Shown one piece after another: positions 50,401-56,400 of a stretch of DNA of 64,000 bases. Numbering within the stretch: position 1 is the first letter of the stretch; every line of letters begins with the position of its first letter. Origin of the DNA: Pyrocephalus nanus. Taxonomy: Eukaryota; Chordata; Aves; Passeriformes; Tyrannidae. The notes beneath the pieces were generated by a model, which was given only the letters and a program-made list of their open reading frames with translations, was not told the DNA's origin and did not search any database. Location of the stretch: positions 2,529,501 through 2,593,500 of the forward strand of contig CM076280.1 in the NCBI GenBank assembly GCA_038380795.1, read 5' to 3'. The position numbers were made by a program, and so were the translations under genes.

Positions 50401-53400
50401 CAGGCAGATCCCATCTCTGCTCCTGAGCTTGTCCACCTGGGACTGGGTCAGCTGAAATCCAAAAGGCCAGGCAGGCCTCTGAACCCAAAATCCCCTCTGC
50501 AGGGTGCCAGGGCAAGATGGGAGGATTATTTCTAATGAAAGAGCAAAGGAAGCAGCAGCTTCCAAACACGTCTTTGCAGTGTCACACCTGCAAACAGACT
50601 GTCCACAACCACAGGGGGGGACACACACTGCTCACAGACCCACAGAGGGACACACACACTGCTCACACACACAGAGGAACACACACACTGCTCACACACC
50701 CACAGGGACACACACACTGCTCACAGACCCACAGAGGGACACACACACTGCTCACAGACCCCACAGGGGGACACACACACTGCTCATACACACACACAGG
50801 GACACACACACTGCTCACACACACAGAGGAACACACACACTGCTCACACACCCACAGGGACACACACACTGCTCACACACACAGGGGGGGACACACACAC
50901 TGCTCACACACACAGAGGAACACACACACTGCTCACACACCCACAGGGACACACACACTGCTCACACACACACAGGGACACACACACTGCTCACACACAC
51001 ACAGGGACACACACACTGCTCACAGACCCACAGAGGGACACACACACTGCTCACACACCCACAGAGGGACACACACACTGCTCACACACCCACAGGGACA
51101 CACACACTGCTCACAGACCCACAGGGGGACACACACACTGCTCATACACACCCACAGGGACACACACACTGCTCACAGACCCCACAGAGGAGACACTCAC
51201 ACTGCTCACACACCCACAGGGACACACACACTGCTCACACACCCACAGGGACACACACACTGCTCACACACACACAGGGACACACACACTGCTCACACAC
51301 CCACAGGGACACACACACTGCTCACAGACCCACAGAGGGACACACACAATGCTCACAGACCCCACAGGGACACACACACTGCTCACACACCCACAGGGGG
51401 ACACACACACTGCTCACAGACCCCACAGGGACACACACACTGCTCACAGACCCACAGGGACACACACACTGCTCACACACCCACAGGGACACACACACTG
51501 CTCACACACACACAGGGGGACACACACACTGCTCACACACCCACAGGGACACACACACTGCTCACACACACACAGGGACACACACACTGCTCACAGACCC
51601 ACAGGGACACACACACTGCTCACACACACACAGGGACACACACACTGCTCACAGACCCCACAGAGGAGACACTCACACTGCTCACAGACCCACAGGGACA
51701 CACACACTGCTCACACACCCACAGGGACACACACACTGCTCACACACCCACAGGGGGACACACACACTGCTCACAGACCCCACAGGGACACACACACTGC
51801 TCACAGACCCCACAGGGGGACACACACACTGCTCACACACACACAGGGGGACACACACTGCTCACACACACACAGGGGGACACACACTGCTCACACACAC
51901 ACACAGGGACACACACACTGCTCACAGACCTACAGAGAGACACACACACTGCTCACACACACACAGGGACACACACACTGCTCACACACACACAGGGACA
52001 CACACACTGCTCACAGACCCCACAGAGGAGACACTCACACTGCTCACAGACCCCACAGGGACACACACACTGCTCACAGACCCACAGGGGGACACACACA
52101 ATGCTCACAGACCCCACAGGGACACACACACTGCTCACAGACCCACAGGGGGACACACACAATGCTCACAGACCCCACAGGGACACACACACTGCTCACA
52201 CACACACAGGGACACACACACTGCTCACACACACACAGGGACACACACAATGCTCACAGACCCCACAGGGGGACACACACACTGCTCACACACACACAGG
52301 GACACACACACTGCTCACAGACCCACAGGGACACACACACTGCTCACACACCCACAGGGACACACACACTGCTCACACACCCACAGGGGGACACACACAC
52401 TGCTCACAGACCCCACAGGGACACACACACTGCTCACAGACCCACAGGGACACACACACTGCTCACACACCCACAGGGACACACACACTGCTCACACACA
52501 CACAGGGGGACACACACACTGCTCACACACCCACAGGGACACACACACTGCTCACACACACACAGGGACACACACACTGCTCACAGACCCACAGGGACAC
52601 ACACACTGCTCACAGACCCCACAGGGGGACACACACTGCTCACACACCCACAGGGACACACACACTGCTCACACACCCACAGGGACACACACACTGCTCA
52701 CACACCCACAGGGACACACACACTGCTCACACACACAGAGGAACACACACACTGCTCACACACCCACAGGGACACACACACTGCTCACACACACACACAG
52801 GGACACACACACTGCTCACAGACCCCACAGGGACACACACACTGCTCACAGACCCACAGGGACACACACACTGCTCACACACCCACAGGGGGACACACAC
52901 ACTGCTCACACACCCACAGGGGGACACACACACTGCTCACACACCCACAGGGACACACACACTGCTCACACACCCACAGGGACACACACACTGCTCACAC
53001 ACACACACAGGGACACACACACTGCTCACAGACCCACAGGGACACACACACTGCTCACACACCCACAGGGGGACACACACACTGCTCACACACCCACAGG
53101 GACACACACACTGCTCACACACCCACAGGGACACACACACTGCTCACAGACCCACAGGGACACACACACTGCTCACAGACCTACAGGGACACACACACTG
53201 CTCACACACCCACAGGGACACACACACTGCTCACAGACCCACAGGGACACACACACTGCTCACACACACACAGGGACACACACACTGCTCACACACACAC
53301 AGGGACACACACACTGCTCACAGACCCCACAGGGGGACACACACACTGCTCACACACACACAGGGACACACACACTGCTCACAGACCCACAGGGACACAC

Positions 53401-56400
53401 ACACTGCTCACAGACCCACAGGGACACACACACTGCTCACACACCCACAGAGGGACACACACACTGCTCACACACCCACAGGGACACACACACTGCTCAC
53501 ACACCCACAGGGACACACACACTGCTCACACACCCACAGGGGGACACACACACTGCTCACACACACACAGGGACACACACACTGCTCACAGACCTACAGG
53601 GACACACACACTGCTCACAGACCCACAGGGACACACACACTGCTCACACACCCACAGGGACACACACACTGCTCACACACCCACAGGGACACACACACTG
53701 CTCACAGACCTACAGGGACACACACACTGCTCACAGACCTACAGAGAGACACACACACTGCTCACAGACCCCACAGGGACACACACACTGCTCACACACA
53801 CACAGGGACACACACACTGCTCATACACCCACAGGGACACACACACTGCTCACACACACACAGGGGGACACACACACTGCTCACAGACCCCACAGGGACA
53901 CACACACTGCTCACAGACCCCACAGAGGGACACACACACTGCTCACACACCCACAGGGACACACACACTGCTCACACACACACAGGGACACACACACTGC
54001 TCACAGACCCCACAGGGACACACACACTGCTCACACACCCACAGGGACACACACACTGCTCACACACACACAGGGACACACACACTGCTCACACACCCAC
54101 AGGGGGACACACACACTGCTCACACACCCACAGGGACACACACACTGCTCACACACCCACAGGGACACACACACTGCTCACACACCCACAGGGACACACA
54201 CACTGCTCACAGACCCACAGGGACACACACACTGCTCACACACACACAGGGGGACACACACACTGCTCACACACCCACAGGGACACACACACTGCTCACA
54301 CACCCACAGGGACACACACACTGCTCACACACACACAGGGACACACACACTGCTCACACACCCACAGGGACACACACACTGCTCACACACACACAGGGGG
54401 ACACACACACTGCTCACACACACACAGGGACACACACACTGCTCACACACACACAGGGACACACACACTGCTCACACACCCACAGGGACACACACACTGC
54501 TCACACACACACACAGGGACACACACACTGCTCACAGACCCCACAGGGACACACACACTGCTCACAGACCCCTCTGATGCAGAGCTGAGAATAAAATCCA
54601 GCTCTTCCACAGCTCCAGATCCAAAGTGCAGTTCCCACTGCCTCTGGAAATGCCTGTGCCAGATCCCTGAGCTCCCACCTCTTATCTGGAGCTGCAGTTG
54701 GTGATTCCCAGCACTGCCTGGGCCTGTCTGCCAGCAACTGATTGCCAGCATGGAAAAGCCAGCGGGTCCCAGCCCCTGGGCAGGAGGTCAGTGCCAGGAG
54801 AGCTGAGGTGTGAACCCCTGCTGAGCCAGGGCACAGGTCCCAGCATGGCACTGCTGCTCTGCCAGCCTGCTCACACTCATACCCTCGCTCTCCCAGGCAC
54901 TGGCAACTCTGCATCAGCCCAAAAATGCCCCGGGAGAATCCAGAGACTGAAAGCATCAACAGCACAACGTGTCATTTAGAGCAAAATATCCCAGAATAGT
55001 CCAAAGCTCCACTCAGTCCAAAGCAAAATATCCCATTTTTATTTCTGTTCCAGTTTACAAAACACAACAACCAAAATAAGATTCTTAACATAATCTACAG
55101 ACATCTAAACATCTTTCAAGTTAAAACTCAACATCTCATCTTGCCAAAGATGTACCCAAAGGGCTCAGGCTTGGGTTTTTTTTTTTTGGGGGGAGATATC
55201 TAATGGGATTGTTTAACCTGAAACAATCCAGAAGACTGATTTTTCACAAAAAAAAAAAAAAAAAAAAAAGATGCCAAACCTCTCAGCAGCTCACATGTGC
55301 CTGTGTGTGCAGGAACACGTGGAAATGAGTGTCTGTGTGCAATTATACATGTGCAGGGGGAAAAAGGGGGGACAAGAGCCAGGTGGGGTGAGCCAGGACA
55401 GCTCCACTGCTGGTTTACAGCAGTGAGAATGTAAACTGTGTGCCCCACTTTTCTGCTGCCACCCCAGCCTTTGGGCACGAGGCTGGAACCCCTCTGCTGT
55501 CTCCAGATCTCTGGGGCTGTGGGAACCCTCTCCCAGCCCCACTGTGGGCACGGAACAGCCTTTGCAACTCGAGAGCAAAGTGCCCCGTGCAGCCAAGTGT
55601 GACGAGGACTCACCAGGAATGAAAGGGCCCTGGGAGGGGAAGGGAAGCTTTTGTGCTGGGTAATTCAGGGGGGGAGGAGGAAGGTCTTCCACCCTGGCCT
55701 AGGGATGGCTGGGGCTGCTCAGCTCCTGGGGGAGCGTGTGGGGCCAAGCTTTGCACAGTGAGGGGTGAGGTCACACCAGACCCTGGCCCTGGCACACCGT
55801 GTGTGTCACTGCTGCTTCTGCCCCAGGGACAGTGCCCAGGGCTGTGGCACGGGCTGCACCACGGGCTGCATCAGCACCAAAGAGAGGAGGGAAGGAGAAA
55901 AGGGGCAGTTCTGCCTTCTTCAGGCAAAACCGGCCCTATCAGAAGTGTTTGGGAGCATCGGTGGGAAAGGTCTCTCCCGTGTGTGAGGAACTGAGGACAT
56001 TGCCCTCTTTGCTCCCCAGTGTCTCCAAAGCACATGGAGGGACAAATCACACACCCCAGCAGGCCCCAGCCAGCCTATCAGACACCAAAGGGCTCCAGCC
56101 TGCCCTGGCCAGGGAAACATTCGCTGGCTTTGCAGCAATTCCAGTGCTTGCACAGGGCTGGGATCAGGGGGAAGCTGCTGTTGGAGGAGCCGACCCAGCC
56201 TGAGCTGGTGGAAAGGATTTGCTGTGCCAAGGTCTGTGCTTGGACAGACCTGCTGTACTTTCTCAGCTGTGCAGAGCAGTAACATCCCTCCAGAGCTGGG
56301 TGGGCAGGAACATGACCCCTGCCACAGCAAGTTCTTGGCCTGCATTCCCACCTCGATCCAAGAGGGTCAGAGAAACCTTTTCCAAGGGTTTTTCTCTTTT

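Noticed and set aside
50607..54568. Array of roughly 29-bp repeats resembling a CRISPR repeat length
   Set aside because: Units follow each other directly with no unique spacers, and the genome is avian.
50504..54704. Three overlapping ORFs of 1,079 to 1,395 codons on the plus strand (His/Thr/Gln-rich repeats)
   Set aside because: They exist only because the minisatellite unit has no stop in any phase on this strand. All three frames encode the same cyclic 29-residue pattern, there is no conserved non-repeat sequence, and the array lies antisense in an RGS3 intron.
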